A stretch of 64,000 nt of DNA from Aestuariimicrobium sp. p3-SID1156 (GTDB lineage: Bacteria; Actinomycetota; Actinomycetes; Propionibacteriales; Propionibacteriaceae). Positions 34,702 to 43,117 of this stretch are shown here, one piece after another. The position numbers and the translations under genes are program-made. The stretch covers positions 248,001 to 312,000 of the forward strand of contig NZ_JALXXB010000002.1 of NCBI RefSeq assembly GCF_025144225.1, written 5' to 3'. The notes beneath the pieces are model-generated. The model was not told the origin of the DNA and made no database searches. It was given only the letters and a program-made list of their open reading frames with translations. The number at the start of each line of letters is the position of its first letter. Within the stretch, counting starts at the first letter, position 1.

Positions 34702-35340
34702 ATGACCCTGGCCGTGGACAGCCTGCGTTTCCGCTACGGCAAGGGTGAGGAACTCTTCGATGGGCTCACGCACGCCTTCACACCGGGCGCGGTCACCGCG
34801 CTCACCGGTCCCTCAGGGCGGGGGAAATCAACGCTGCTGTACGTGCTGGGCCTGCTGCTCACACCCAGCTCGGGCAGCGTCCTCATCGATGGACGCGAGG
34901 CATCACGACTGCGCGACGGGGCGCGCTCAGGCCTGCGTGCGTCAACGATCGGCTTCGTCTTCCAGGACTCAGAACTCGACCCGCACCGTACCGTCATCGA
35001 CTCCGTGCTGGAACCGGCCCTCTATGCCGGGCACCGCAAACGAGCCATGGTGGGGCGGGCTCGTGAACTGCTCACCGAGTTCGGCCTGGAACACCGCGCC
35101 GACCACCGGCCCGGCCAGGTGTCGGGCGGGCAGGCGCAGCGGCTTGCCATCTGCCGTGCGCTGCTCAACGACCCGCCGATCGTGTTGGCCGATGAGCCCA
35201 CCGGAAACCTCGACCGCGGCAACGCCGAGCTGGTGCTCGATGCCCTCTGCGGGGCGGCGCGCGCCCGTGACCACACTGTGGTGATCGCCACCCACGACCC
35301 GTATGTGCTCACCCGCGTGGACGAGGTGGTGGAACTGTGA
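34702..35340 (+). CDS. ABC transporter ATPase (MacB/LolD type)
   Basis: 212 residues. Walker A GPSGRGKSTLL, signature VSGGQAQRL, Walker B IVLADEPTGNLD and the H-loop in VIATHDPYV are intact. The EPTGNLD form marks the MacB/LolD class that drives extracytoplasmic work or peptide export. Strong ribosome site GGAGAGG before ATG 34702. The permease overlaps by four bases. Confidence 0.93.
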   Translation: MTLAVDSLRFRYGKGEELFDGLTHAFTPGAVTALTGPSGRGKSTLLYVLGLLLTPSSGSVLIDGREASRLRDGARSGLRASTIGFVFQDSELDPHRTVIDSVLEPALYAGHRKRAMVGRARELLTEFGLEHRADHRPGQVSGGQAQRLAICRALLNDPPIVLADEPTGNLDRGNAELVLDALCGAARARDHTVVIATHDPYVLTRVDEVVEL

Positions 35341-36431
35341 GGCTGTCAGAGCTGGTGCGCGAATCATGGGCAATGACGTGGTTCTCGCGTATTCCCTCCG
35401 CGCTGATCATGGTCGTCGTAGCGGCGATGTGCGTGACCACACTCGTGACTGTGGGATCATCGGCGGGCGCGGTGGCGTCGGTGACCCAGCGATTGGAGGA
35501 GGCGGGGGCACGTCGTCTTGTGGTCGGGGACGGTGGGCGGCAGGGTTTCATCAACGGACGCACTCTCGGCGAGGTTCGCGCCGTGTCAGGAGTTCAGTCT
35601 GCGCACGCTCTGGGCCTGCCGTTCGACGCAGTCAATGGTGTGTTCGGGGCGGGCGGACCCTCGGTGCCGGTGTGGCCGGTGCTGGGCGAGACTTCCGGAA
35701 TGGCGCGCCTGGTGCGAGGGCGTGCACCTCTGCCCGGGGAAGCAATTGTCTCGATCACGCGGCTCAACGCCCTGCGCCTGCAGGAACCTGCTGGTTACCT
35801 GGTGAACCCCGATACCCAGCAGCAGTACGCAATCGTGGGTGCCTTTGTTCCCGAGCCGGGCTTTGAGGACACCTCAGCCGGCGCCCTGGCTGTCGCCCCG
35901 CCGGACGCCATCGCCCAGGAACTGCGTATCATTGTCGACGACATCACGCGGGCACCCGTGACAGTGAAAGCTGTGATGGGCATTCTGTCACCGGCCGACC
36001 CCTCGACGGTGCGGGTGGAGTCACCCACAGCCCTGGCCCAGACGGCCCGGGACCTGCACGCCCAACTTGTCCGTCAGGGGAGGTCCCTGCTGTTCATGAT
36101 TCTGGGAGCCGGCGGCTTCTTCGTCGCTGCCGTCGTCCTGGCTGACGTGCTGGTACGACGTCGGGACCTTGGACGCAGACGCACGCTGGGCATCAGCAGG
36201 CTCGACCTCATCGCGCTCGTCGTACTGCGCGCGCTGTGGACAGCTGCCCTCGGAGCGGCGCTGGGTGTGGCCCTCGGCTGGTGGCTCACCTCTCGGCAGG
36301 GGGTGAGCGTCCCAGCCGACTTCACTGTGGCAGCGGCGGTACTCGGGACGCTGATAGCAGCCATGGCGAGCATGCCACCCGCCGTCTTCGCAGCCACGCG
36401 CGACCCGGTGGCCGTCATGCGGACCCCGTAG
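35337..36431 (+). CDS. FtsX/MacB-type ABC permease
   Basis: 364 residues: one N-terminal helix (about residues 15-38), a large outside domain of about 190 residues, and three C-terminal helices with the FtsX arrangement, ending in ATRDPVAVMRTP. GTG overlaps the ATPase stop (GTGA). With the adaptor and ATPase this is a complete MacAB-like tripartite pump for a Gram-positive envelope. The likely cargo is the small secreted protein or a related peptide (inference). Confidence 0.87.
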   Translation: MRLSELVRESWAMTWFSRIPSALIMVVVAAMCVTTLVTVGSSAGAVASVTQRLEEAGARRLVVGDGGRQGFINGRTLGEVRAVSGVQSAHALGLPFDAVNGVFGAGGPSVPVWPVLGETSGMARLVRGRAPLPGEAIVSITRLNALRLQEPAGYLVNPDTQQQYAIVGAFVPEPGFEDTSAGALAVAPPDAIAQELRIIVDDITRAPVTVKAVMGILSPADPSTVRVESPTALAQTARDLHAQLVRQGRSLLFMILGAGGFFVAAVVLADVLVRRRDLGRRRTLGISRLDLIALVVLRALWTAALGAALGVALGWWLTSRQGVSVPADFTVAAAVLGTLIAAMASMPPAVFAATRDPVAVMRTP

Positions 36432-36459
36432 TCGATCCTCGTCGGCGGCACAGGAGGGT

Positions 36460-36862
36460 TCAGACGGTCCTGATCATGATGAGGCTCTCCAACCCCGCGA
36501 AATCATCGGGATTGCGCGTGACCAGGGTCAGGTCATTGGCGAGCGCTGTCGCGGCAATGAGCAGGTCAGCAAACCGGTGTCGGGGCTTGCGTCCTTGAGC
36601 CACGACCGCTGCCACCAAGTGTCCGCAGGCGCGTGCCTCGGACACGCCGAAGGGGAGCGGGTCGAAGGCCGCTTCGGCCATCTGCAGTTGCACCTGGCGT
36701 CGACTCAACTCCAGGGCGTCCCTCGCCTGAGTGGGTGCAGCGGACAACTCGGCCAGGGTGATCGCCGTGATGGCGAGTTCATCGGGCAGGAGCGAGGGGG
36801 TCCAGTAGTTCCAGGTCAACCAGGGCGGACGTGTCGAGCAGTCCACGAGTGCGTTCAGACAC
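36460..36862 (-). pseudogene. vapC: Frameshifted PIN-domain toxin (VapC)
   Basis: Two frames together make a full PIN protein. From GTG 36862 the frame reads GLLDTSALVDLELLD (first catalytic Asp); it then runs to a stop, while another frame continues with LPDELAITAITLAEL (second acid), FADLLIAATALAND and VTRNPDDF (remaining acids). The break lies at a run of five G (plus strand 36796-36800); losing one base restores a single reading frame. Either a recent inactivating slip or a sequencing error. Confidence 0.78.
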
Positions 36863-36926
36863 GATCAGGAGCGTCCGGGTCGATGAGGGCGTCCGCCTGG
36901 TTGATGGTCACGGACCGAGTGAGCAC
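36855..36926 (-). pseudogene. Truncated antitoxin remnant before vapC
   Basis: A 23-codon frame (LTRSVTINQADALIDPDAPDRV) whose stop overlaps the vapC start, as an antitoxin gene would. An in-frame stop lies just upstream and the normal DNA-binding N-terminus is missing. Its upstream space is occupied by the purF promoter. Probably the tail of a VapB/Phd-type antitoxin. Confidence 0.45.
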
Positions 36927-36949
36927 CCCGTGCTACAAGATGGACCAGA

Positions 36950-36955
36950 TAGGCT
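36950..36955 (+). promoter_or_regulatory. -10 hexamer TAGGCT of purF
   Basis: TAGGCT, GGGCAG, then GTG 36962. Confidence 0.65.
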
Positions 36956-36961
36956 GGGCAG

Positions 36962-38449
36962 GTGCTCCCGAACACCTCCCGCCCCGGTGACGGTCGACTG
37001 ACCCACGAGCTCGACCCCCAGGACCAGGGGCCGCAGGATGCCTGCGGTGTCTTCGGCGTCTTCGCCCCGGGCGAGGACGTGTCCAAGCTGACCTTCTTCG
37101 GCATGTACGCCCTGCAGCACCGCGGGCAGGAGTCGGCCGGTGTGGCCGTCAGCAATGGCGAGCGCATCATGGTCTTCAAGGACATGGGTCTGGTCAGCCA
37201 GGTCTTCGACGAGGGAACCCTCAACTCGCTCAAGGGCCATCTGGCCATCGGGCACACCCGTTACTCGACCACCGGCGCCTCCACCTGGGAGAACGCCCAG
37301 CCGACCTTCCGTTCCGGCCCTCGCGGCGGGCTCGCACTGGCACACAACGGCAACCTGACCAACACCGACGAGCTCGAGGCCTGGCTGGCCCGGCGTCCCG
37401 GCAGCACGGAGGTGCCCCACAAGAAGTCGATGGACTCCACCAATGACACCTCCCTGGTCACCGCGATGCTCGCGACCGTCGACGCCCCGCTGGAGGAGGC
37501 CGCCCGCGAGGTGATGCCCCTGCTCAAGGGCGCTTTCTGCCTGGTGATGATGAACGAGCAGACGCTGGTGGCCGCTCGGGACCCGCAGGGCATCCGCCCG
37601 CTGGTGCTGGGACGCCTGGAGCAGGGCTGGGTGGTGGCGTCCGAGACGGCCGCCCTGGACATCGTGGGTGCCACCCTGGTGCGTGAGGTGGAGCCCGGGG
37701 AGATGGTGACCATCGACGCCGCCGGCCTGCGCGCCGAACGCTTCGCCGAGGCCAGGCCCAAGGGCTGCATCTTCGAGTACGTCTACCTGGCCCGTCCCGA
37801 CACCGTCATCGCCGGACGCCGCATCCACAACGTCCGGGTCAAGGTCGGCAAGATCCTCGCCGACGAGTGCCCTGCCGAGGCCGACCTGGTCATCCCGGTC
37901 CCTGAATCGGGGACGCCTGCCGCGATCGGCTATGCCGCCCAGTCCGGCATCCCCTTCGGCATGGGCCTGGTCAAGAACTCCTATGTCGGGCGCACCTTCA
38001 TCCAGCCGTCGGACACCATGCGCAAGATGGGCATCCGGCTCAAGCTGAACCCGCTGCGCGACGTGATCAAGGGCAAGCGGCTGGTCGTGGTCGATGACTC
38101 CATCGTCCGCGGCAACACCCAGCGCCAGCTGGTCAAGATGCTGCGCGAGGCCGGGGCTGCCGAGGTGCACGTGCGCATTTCCTCCCCGCCGGTGGAGTGG
38201 CCCTGCTTCTACGGCATCGACTTCGCCACCCGAGCCGAGCTGGTCGCTCCCGGGTTGAGCACCGAGGAGATCTGCCGGGCCATCGGCGCCGACAGCCTGG
38301 GCTACATCAGCCTCGACGGGCTGGTCCGCGCCACCCACGTCCCCAAGGACGACCTGTGCCGCGCTTGCTTCGACGGCGTTTACCCGGTGCAGGTGCCCAC
38401 CGCCCAGGCCCGCGAACTCGGGCTCAGCGAGAACCAGGAGAAGTCATGA
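36962..38449 (+). CDS. purF: Amidophosphoribosyltransferase
   Basis: First committed step of purine synthesis: PRPP plus glutamine to phosphoribosylamine. 495 residues. A 27-residue propeptide precedes the N-terminal nucleophile Cys28 (ACGVFG). The PRPP loop reads VVVDDSIVRGNT. Cysteines in the C-terminal part (PCFYGID, DDLCRACF) correspond to the [4Fe-4S] ligands of the Bacillus-type enzyme. Leaderless GTG start; purM overlaps the stop. Confidence 0.97.
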   Translation: MLPNTSRPGDGRLTHELDPQDQGPQDACGVFGVFAPGEDVSKLTFFGMYALQHRGQESAGVAVSNGERIMVFKDMGLVSQVFDEGTLNSLKGHLAIGHTRYSTTGASTWENAQPTFRSGPRGGLALAHNGNLTNTDELEAWLARRPGSTEVPHKKSMDSTNDTSLVTAMLATVDAPLEEAAREVMPLLKGAFCLVMMNEQTLVAARDPQGIRPLVLGRLEQGWVVASETAALDIVGATLVREVEPGEMVTIDAAGLRAERFAEARPKGCIFEYVYLARPDTVIAGRRIHNVRVKVGKILADECPAEADLVIPVPESGTPAAIGYAAQSGIPFGMGLVKNSYVGRTFIQPSDTMRKMGIRLKLNPLRDVIKGKRLVVVDDSIVRGNTQRQLVKMLREAGAAEVHVRISSPPVEWPCFYGIDFATRAELVAPGLSTEEICRAIGADSLGYISLDGLVRATHVPKDDLCRACFDGVYPVQVPTAQARELGLSENQEKS

Positions 38450-39564
38450 CCGACGACCCGACCACCCAGGGAACCAGCGCCGGGAACACCTCCGCCTACG
38501 CACGCGCCGGGGTCGACATCGAGGCTGGCGATCGTGCCGTGGAGTTGATGAAGGCACACGTCCGCCGCACCCAACGCCCCGAGGTGCTGGGCGGTCTGGG
38601 TGGGTTCGCCGGGTTCTTCGACGCGTCGGCGTTCAAGAATTACCGCCACCCGGTGCTGGCGACCTCCACCGACGGGGTCGGAACGAAGGTCGCCATCGCC
38701 CAGGCCATGGACCGCCACGACACCATCGGCTTCGACCTCATCGGCATGCTCGTGGACGACCTGGTGGTCTCGGGCGCCGAGCCCCTGTTCGTCACCGACT
38801 ACATCGCCTGCGGCAAGGTCGTGCCCGAGCGCATCGCCGACATCGTCAAGGGCATCGCGGCCGGCTGTGAGGCCGCCGGTGCTGCCCTGCTGGGTGGCGA
38901 GACCGCCGAGCACCCCGGCCTGCTGGAGGCCGATGAGTACGACATCGCCGGCGCCACCACCGGCGTCGTGGAGCGCGACGAGATCCTCGGAGCCCAGCTG
39001 GTCCAGTCCGGCGACGTGGTGCTGGCCGTCGAGAGTTCGGGCCTGCACTCCAATGGCTATTCCCTGGTCCGCCACGTCCTGCTGCAGCAGGCCGGCTGGG
39101 CCCTGGACCGCGACGTCCCCGAACTCGGCCGCACCCTGGGCGAGGAACTGCTCGAACCCACCCGCGTCTACGCCAAGGACATCCTGGCCATGATCCGCGC
39201 CACCCGCGAAGTGGCTGCTGGTCAGGCCGGCAAAGGGACGCACGCGATCAGCCACATCACCGGCGGCGGTTTCGCGAACAACCTGGCCCGCGTCATCCCC
39301 GCAGACCTCGGCGTCACCATCGAGCGCTCCAGCTGGGCCCCACCGGCGATCTTTCAGCTCGTCCAGCAGGTTGGCCAGCTCAGCCAGGCCGACATCGAGG
39401 CCACCCTCAACCAGGGCGTCGGGATGGCTGTGGTCCTGCCGGAGTCCGCAGTGGACGCCGCCCAGCGCTCGCTGGAGGCGTCCGGGCTGGAAAGCTGGGT
39501 GTGTGGACGAGTGCACGAACGCACCGGAGCAGCCGTGGACATGATCGGGGAACACGCCCACTGA
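38446..39564 (+). CDS. purM: AIR synthetase (phosphoribosylformylglycinamidine cyclo-ligase)
   Basis: ATP-dependent ring closure of FGAM to AIR, 372 residues. Conserved: AYARAGVDIEAGDRAVE, LGGFAGFFD, STDGVGTKVAIA, DLIGMLVDDLVVSGAEPLF and HITGGGFANNL. The ATG overlaps the purF stop (ATGA). The open frame extends back to 38197 but only as a shadow of purF. C-terminal acids and the VCGRVHERTG ending are typical. Confidence 0.97.
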   Translation: MTDDPTTQGTSAGNTSAYARAGVDIEAGDRAVELMKAHVRRTQRPEVLGGLGGFAGFFDASAFKNYRHPVLATSTDGVGTKVAIAQAMDRHDTIGFDLIGMLVDDLVVSGAEPLFVTDYIACGKVVPERIADIVKGIAAGCEAAGAALLGGETAEHPGLLEADEYDIAGATTGVVERDEILGAQLVQSGDVVLAVESSGLHSNGYSLVRHVLLQQAGWALDRDVPELGRTLGEELLEPTRVYAKDILAMIRATREVAAGQAGKGTHAISHITGGGFANNLARVIPADLGVTIERSSWAPPAIFQLVQQVGQLSQADIEATLNQGVGMAVVLPESAVDAAQRSLEASGLESWVCGRVHERTGAAVDMIGEHAH

Positions 39565-39756
39565 GGCCAGGAACTGGATACCCGGCGGGGGTTCAGCGAC
39601 CGCACAGGACAGCACACGGACGCGGTCGCTCGTCCCCCGTCCCAGATTGGTGTGCTGCCTTTGTCCAACCCGGCTCCGACCTAGTACCCTTGCTCTCACG
39701 ACGTGACCAATTAATTCCGCGGATTCCGCGATGACTGAGCGAGGGGGTCGACCCAT

Positions 39757-39981
39757 ATGGGGCGCGGCCGGCAGAAGGCGAAGCAGACCAAGGTGGCACG
39801 CGATCTGAAGTATCGCACCATCGACACCGATTTTGCTTCCCTGGAGCGTGAGCTCCAGAGTCAATCAGCAAGCAGCCCGTCAAGGTTTGACGAGCCCGAC
39901 TACGACGCTCTCGCAGAGCAGTACGGGGCCATCGACGATGACGATGACCTTGGCTATGAGGATGAGCGCCGCTCGTCCTGA
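39757..39981 (+). CDS. DUF3073 protein
   Basis: 74 residues, highly charged, of the actinobacterial DUF3073 family: MGRGRQKAKQTKVARDLKY at the N-terminus and an acidic tail. Function unknown; a nucleic-acid-associated role is only suggested by charge. GAGGGGG upstream of ATG 39757 is a strong ribosome site. The 192 bases before it hold no other gene. It overlaps the following hydrolase by one base. Confidence 0.9.
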   Translation: MGRGRQKAKQTKVARDLKYRTIDTDFASLERELQSQSASSPSRFDEPDYDALAEQYGAIDDDDDLGYEDERRSS

Positions 39982-41063
39982 TGTCAGAGACTGATAGCCC
40001 GCTCGATCCGGTCCCTCCTGCGGACCCGCCTGCCGTTGACGTTCCCACCACCGGCGCGTGGTCCGCGGATCCGGTGCTGGACGGGTACGAATTGCTGTGC
40101 ATCGACCTCCCCGACGCCGAACGTGCCGACGGGGAGCCCGAGGACGTCCCCATCACCGCCTCGCTGGTACGACGCAACGCCTCCCGGCACCGACGGGCGG
40201 TGATCTACGTGCATGGCTGGAGCGACTACTTTTTCCAGACCTGGATGGCGGACTTCTTCGACGCGCAGGGTTTTGACTTCTACGCCCTCGAACTGCGCCG
40301 CTACGGCCGCGGTCTTCGAAAGGGCTTGCTGGGTGGCTACATCACCGACCTCAGCGAGTACTTCGACGAGCTCGACCGGGCGCTGCAGCTGGTGTCCGAA
40401 GGCCATGATGCGGTGACGCTGATGGCCCATTCCACCGGCGGGCTGGTGGCGTCCCTGTGGGCGAATGAGCGACCCGGCGCGATCGACGGGCTCATCCTCA
40501 ACTCCCCGTGGCTGGACTTCTCCGGCTCACCGGTGATGCGGGTGGCTACCGAGGCGCTGACCGTGCCGATGGCCACTCGCGCCGCCACGAGGACGCTGCC
40601 ACTGCCCGAATCGGGGCACTACCTGCGCTCGATCCACTCCAGCCTCGACGGTGAGTGGGACTTCAACCTGGACCTGAAGCGCAACCCCAGCTTCACCATC
40701 AGGCCGGGTTGGATGGCGGCGATCCTGGCCGGACACAAGAAGGTGCGCCAGGGCTTGTCGATCGAGGCGCCGGTGCTGTCGATGATGAGCGCGAAGAGCT
40801 TTTTCGGACGCACGTGGGGCCCGGAGCACCAGATCTCCGACACGGTGCTGGATGTCGAGGTGCTGTCGAAGCGCTCGGTGATGCTGGGGCCCAATGTGAC
40901 CGTGCTGCGGTTCACCGATGGACTGCACGACCTGATGCTGAGCAGCGAACCCGTGCGGCAGAAGGTGTTCGCATCCATCGAACGCTGGCTGTCCGCATGG
41001 ACCGGGCAAGATGCCCCCAGCGATCTCGCCACGCAGCATGACGACGACACCCGAAAGGTTTGA
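39981..41063 (+). CDS. Alpha/beta hydrolase (monoacylglycerol-lipase-like)
   Basis: 360 residues. The nucleophile elbow is AHSTGGL, within VTLMAHSTGGLVASL; YVHGWSDYFFQ provides the oxyanion HG motif, and LHDL near residue 315 the catalytic His. The serine hydrolase resembles lysophospholipase/monoacylglycerol lipase types. The N-terminal ~25 residues are Pro/Asp-rich. ATG overlaps the DUF3073 stop (TGATG). Substrate unknown. Confidence 0.85.
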   Translation: MSETDSPLDPVPPADPPAVDVPTTGAWSADPVLDGYELLCIDLPDAERADGEPEDVPITASLVRRNASRHRRAVIYVHGWSDYFFQTWMADFFDAQGFDFYALELRRYGRGLRKGLLGGYITDLSEYFDELDRALQLVSEGHDAVTLMAHSTGGLVASLWANERPGAIDGLILNSPWLDFSGSPVMRVATEALTVPMATRAATRTLPLPESGHYLRSIHSSLDGEWDFNLDLKRNPSFTIRPGWMAAILAGHKKVRQGLSIEAPVLSMMSAKSFFGRTWGPEHQISDTVLDVEVLSKRSVMLGPNVTVLRFTDGLHDLMLSSEPVRQKVFASIERWLSAWTGQDAPSDLATQHDDDTRKV

Positions 41064-41115
41064 GCCTTCGGCGTAACGTCTGACCACCGGTGGCGGTGAG
41101 TGGAAGACTGGAGAC

Positions 41116-42447
41116 ATGGCTGATTCCCAGAAGGGCGCTCCCCAGCGCGTCGTTGTTGTCGGTGGAGGCTTCGCAGGCCTGCACGCCACCATGGACCTCA
41201 CCAAGGCCGGCTTCCAGGTCACCCTGGTCGACCGCCACCCCTACACGACCTTCCAGCCGCTGCTCTACCAAGTGGCCACCGGCGGCCTGAACCCCGGCGA
41301 CATCACGTATGCGCTGCGCCGCTTCGCCGCTGCCCGCAAAAACCATCTGGGGACCTTCCGCCGCGCCAGCGTCACCGGGATCGACCGGGAGAACAAGCTG
41401 GTCCACACTGACCAGGGGGAGCCGATCCCCTACGACTACCTGGTGCTGTCGCTGGGCGTGGGCGCCAACTTCTTCGGCATCGAGGGCGCCGATCAGTACG
41501 CCCGCACCATCTACACCCGCGCCGCCGCGCTGGAGGTGCGCGACATCATCTTCTCCGGTCTGGAGCAACTCTCGTCCGACCGCGACCCCGACCGCCGGTT
41601 CACCGTTGCCGTCGTGGGTGGAGGAGCCACCGGCGTGGAGATGGCCGGCACCCTGGCCGAACTGAAGTCCGAAGCCCTGCCGGTGCTCTACCCGGAGCTG
41701 CGGACCGACAACTTCCGCGTCGTGCTGGTCGAGATGGCCGAGGCGCTGCTGATGCCCTTCGACCCGACCCTGCGTCACTACGCCCTCGATGAACTGCGCA
41801 AGCGCGGGGTGGACGTCCGGCTCGGGACGACCATCAAGAAGGTCGAGGCGGACCGCGTCGAGTTCGCCAACGGCAACAGTCTGGACGTCGACGTGGTCGT
41901 CTGGGCCGCTGGCGTTGGCGCCCATGCGGTCGTCAAGGACTGGGGGCTCCCGCAGGGTCGCGGCGGACGGATCCTGGTGGACCCGGACCTTCGCGTCCAG
42001 GGTACCGAGGACATCTTCGCCTGCGGTGACTGCGCCCTGATTGAGGAGAACGCCCTGCCGCAGTTGGCCCAGCCCGCCATTCAGCAGGGCGGACATGCCG
42101 CCAAGAACATCGTGCGGCTGTCCGAGGGAGAGCAGACCGAGCCCTTCCACTACCTCGACAAGGGCACCATGGCCACGATCGGCCGGAATGCCGCTGTCAT
42201 GCAGCTCTCCTCGAAGGGGAGGATCCCTGAGCTCAAGGTGAAGGGCTACCCGGCCTGGCTGGCCTGGGTGGTCGTCCACCTGCGCTCGCTGCTGGGGGGA
42301 CGCAACCAGGTGCAGGCCATGATCAACATGGGCTTCCGCTACCTGACCTGGCCGCGCTCGGCCACCGGCATCCTCGGCGACATCACCGAGTCACCCGCTC
42401 GGAAGGCGCTGCGCGAGAAGGCCTCGGAGCCGGCCGAACAGGGCTGA
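41116..42447 (+). CDS. ndh: Type II NADH dehydrogenase
   Basis: Membrane-associated, non-proton-pumping NADH:quinone oxidoreductase, 443 residues. FAD site VVVVGGGFAGLHATMDL, NADH site VAVVGGGATGVEMAGTL, quinone-related block FQPLLYQVATGGLNPGDI, and the FAD-binding ACGDCALI. The C-terminal amphipathic stretch from about residue 380 probably anchors it. An AAGACT hexamer six bases before the ATG hints at leaderless expression. Confidence 0.95.
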   Translation: MADSQKGAPQRVVVVGGGFAGLHATMDLTKAGFQVTLVDRHPYTTFQPLLYQVATGGLNPGDITYALRRFAAARKNHLGTFRRASVTGIDRENKLVHTDQGEPIPYDYLVLSLGVGANFFGIEGADQYARTIYTRAAALEVRDIIFSGLEQLSSDRDPDRRFTVAVVGGGATGVEMAGTLAELKSEALPVLYPELRTDNFRVVLVEMAEALLMPFDPTLRHYALDELRKRGVDVRLGTTIKKVEADRVEFANGNSLDVDVVVWAAGVGAHAVVKDWGLPQGRGGRILVDPDLRVQGTEDIFACGDCALIEENALPQLAQPAIQQGGHAAKNIVRLSEGEQTEPFHYLDKGTMATIGRNAAVMQLSSKGRIPELKVKGYPAWLAWVVVHLRSLLGGRNQVQAMINMGFRYLTWPRSATGILGDITESPARKALREKASEPAEQG

Positions 42448-42469
42448 GACCGGCGTCGTCCTCGTCCGG

Positions 42470-42503
42470 GGCGCCGTCACCCCGTCCGCCTGCGGGGGGC
42501 GCC
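42470..42503. terminator. Possible hairpin between ndh and GNAT
   Basis: GGCGCC (42470-42475) with GGCGCC (42498-42503) outside CCCCG (42480-42484) and CGGGG (42493-42497), between convergent genes. Imperfect and without a T run. Confidence 0.35.
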
Positions 42504-42526
42504 GCAGTAGGAGCGGCAGGGTGGGG

Positions 42527-43051
42527 TCACAGCACCTTGCGGAGCACCACGAACTCCAGGTCATCCCGCAGGGGCCTGCCGAAGCGTTCGTCGCCGTAGG
42601 GGAATGCCTCGCGCTCGCCGGTGGGGGAGTAGCCCCGCCGCGCGTACCAGGCGATCAGCTCCTCGCGCACCGAGATGACAGTCATGATCGTCGCCGCCTT
42701 CCCCATCCGGGACGCCCGGAGCTCGGACTCGGCGAGAATCTCGCGCCCGAGCCCGCTTCCCTGACGAGTGGGTGAGACCGTCACCATGCCGATGTAGAGG
42801 GCGTCCGGATGGCCGTGGGTGGCTCCGTCATCCAGCCGGACGCAGCCCACAAGCTCGCCCTCGTCTTCGACCAGTACCAGCGTTCCGGTCCTCAACTCCT
42901 CGGTCAGGGTGGCGGGGTCCGTGCGCTGGCCACCCAGCAGGTCCGCCTCGGTCGTCCACCCCGCCCGACTGGGGTCTCCGCGGTAGGCGGAGTTGACCAG
43001 GGAGCTCACGGCGTCCATGTCGGTCGGCCTGACTTCGCGGAAGGTGATCAC
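42527..43051 (-). CDS. GNAT-family N-acetyltransferase
   Basis: 174 residues. The acetyl-CoA loop is in VSPTRQGSGLGREIL (R/Q-x-x-G-x-G/A); the C-terminal IAWYARRGYSPTGE block is the usual end of the fold. FREVRPTDMDAVSSLV at the start is typical. Its ATG lies 35 bases from the target duplication of the insertion sequence, so the IS may have displaced its promoter. Substrate unknown. Confidence 0.87.
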   Translation of the reverse strand: MITFREVRPTDMDAVSSLVNSAYRGDPSRAGWTTEADLLGGQRTDPATLTEELRTGTLVLVEDEGELVGCVRLDDGATHGHPDALYIGMVTVSPTRQGSGLGREILAESELRASRMGKAATIMTVISVREELIAWYARRGYSPTGEREAFPYGDERFGRPLRDDLEFVVLRKVL

Positions 43052-43085
43052 CGCGCCATCGTAGGGCGTTGCATCTCGCGCGGAA

Positions 43086-43093
43086 CCATTCGG
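43086..43093. repeat. 8-bp target site duplication, left
   Basis: CCATTCGG, identical to 44550-44557 on the other side of the insertion sequence. Confidence 0.9.
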
Positions 43094-43117
43094 GGCTCTT
43101 CGGACCTCCGGTGGGGA
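43094..43117. repeat. IS left terminal inverted repeat
   Basis: Starts GGCTCTTCGGAC and ends GGTGGGGA. It differs from the right end at three central positions. The transposase stop codon begins at the next base. Confidence 0.9.

Noticed and set aside
42448..42526. Small gene between ndh and GNAT
   Set aside because: Too short and made of GC-rich inverted repeats; read as a possible terminator only.
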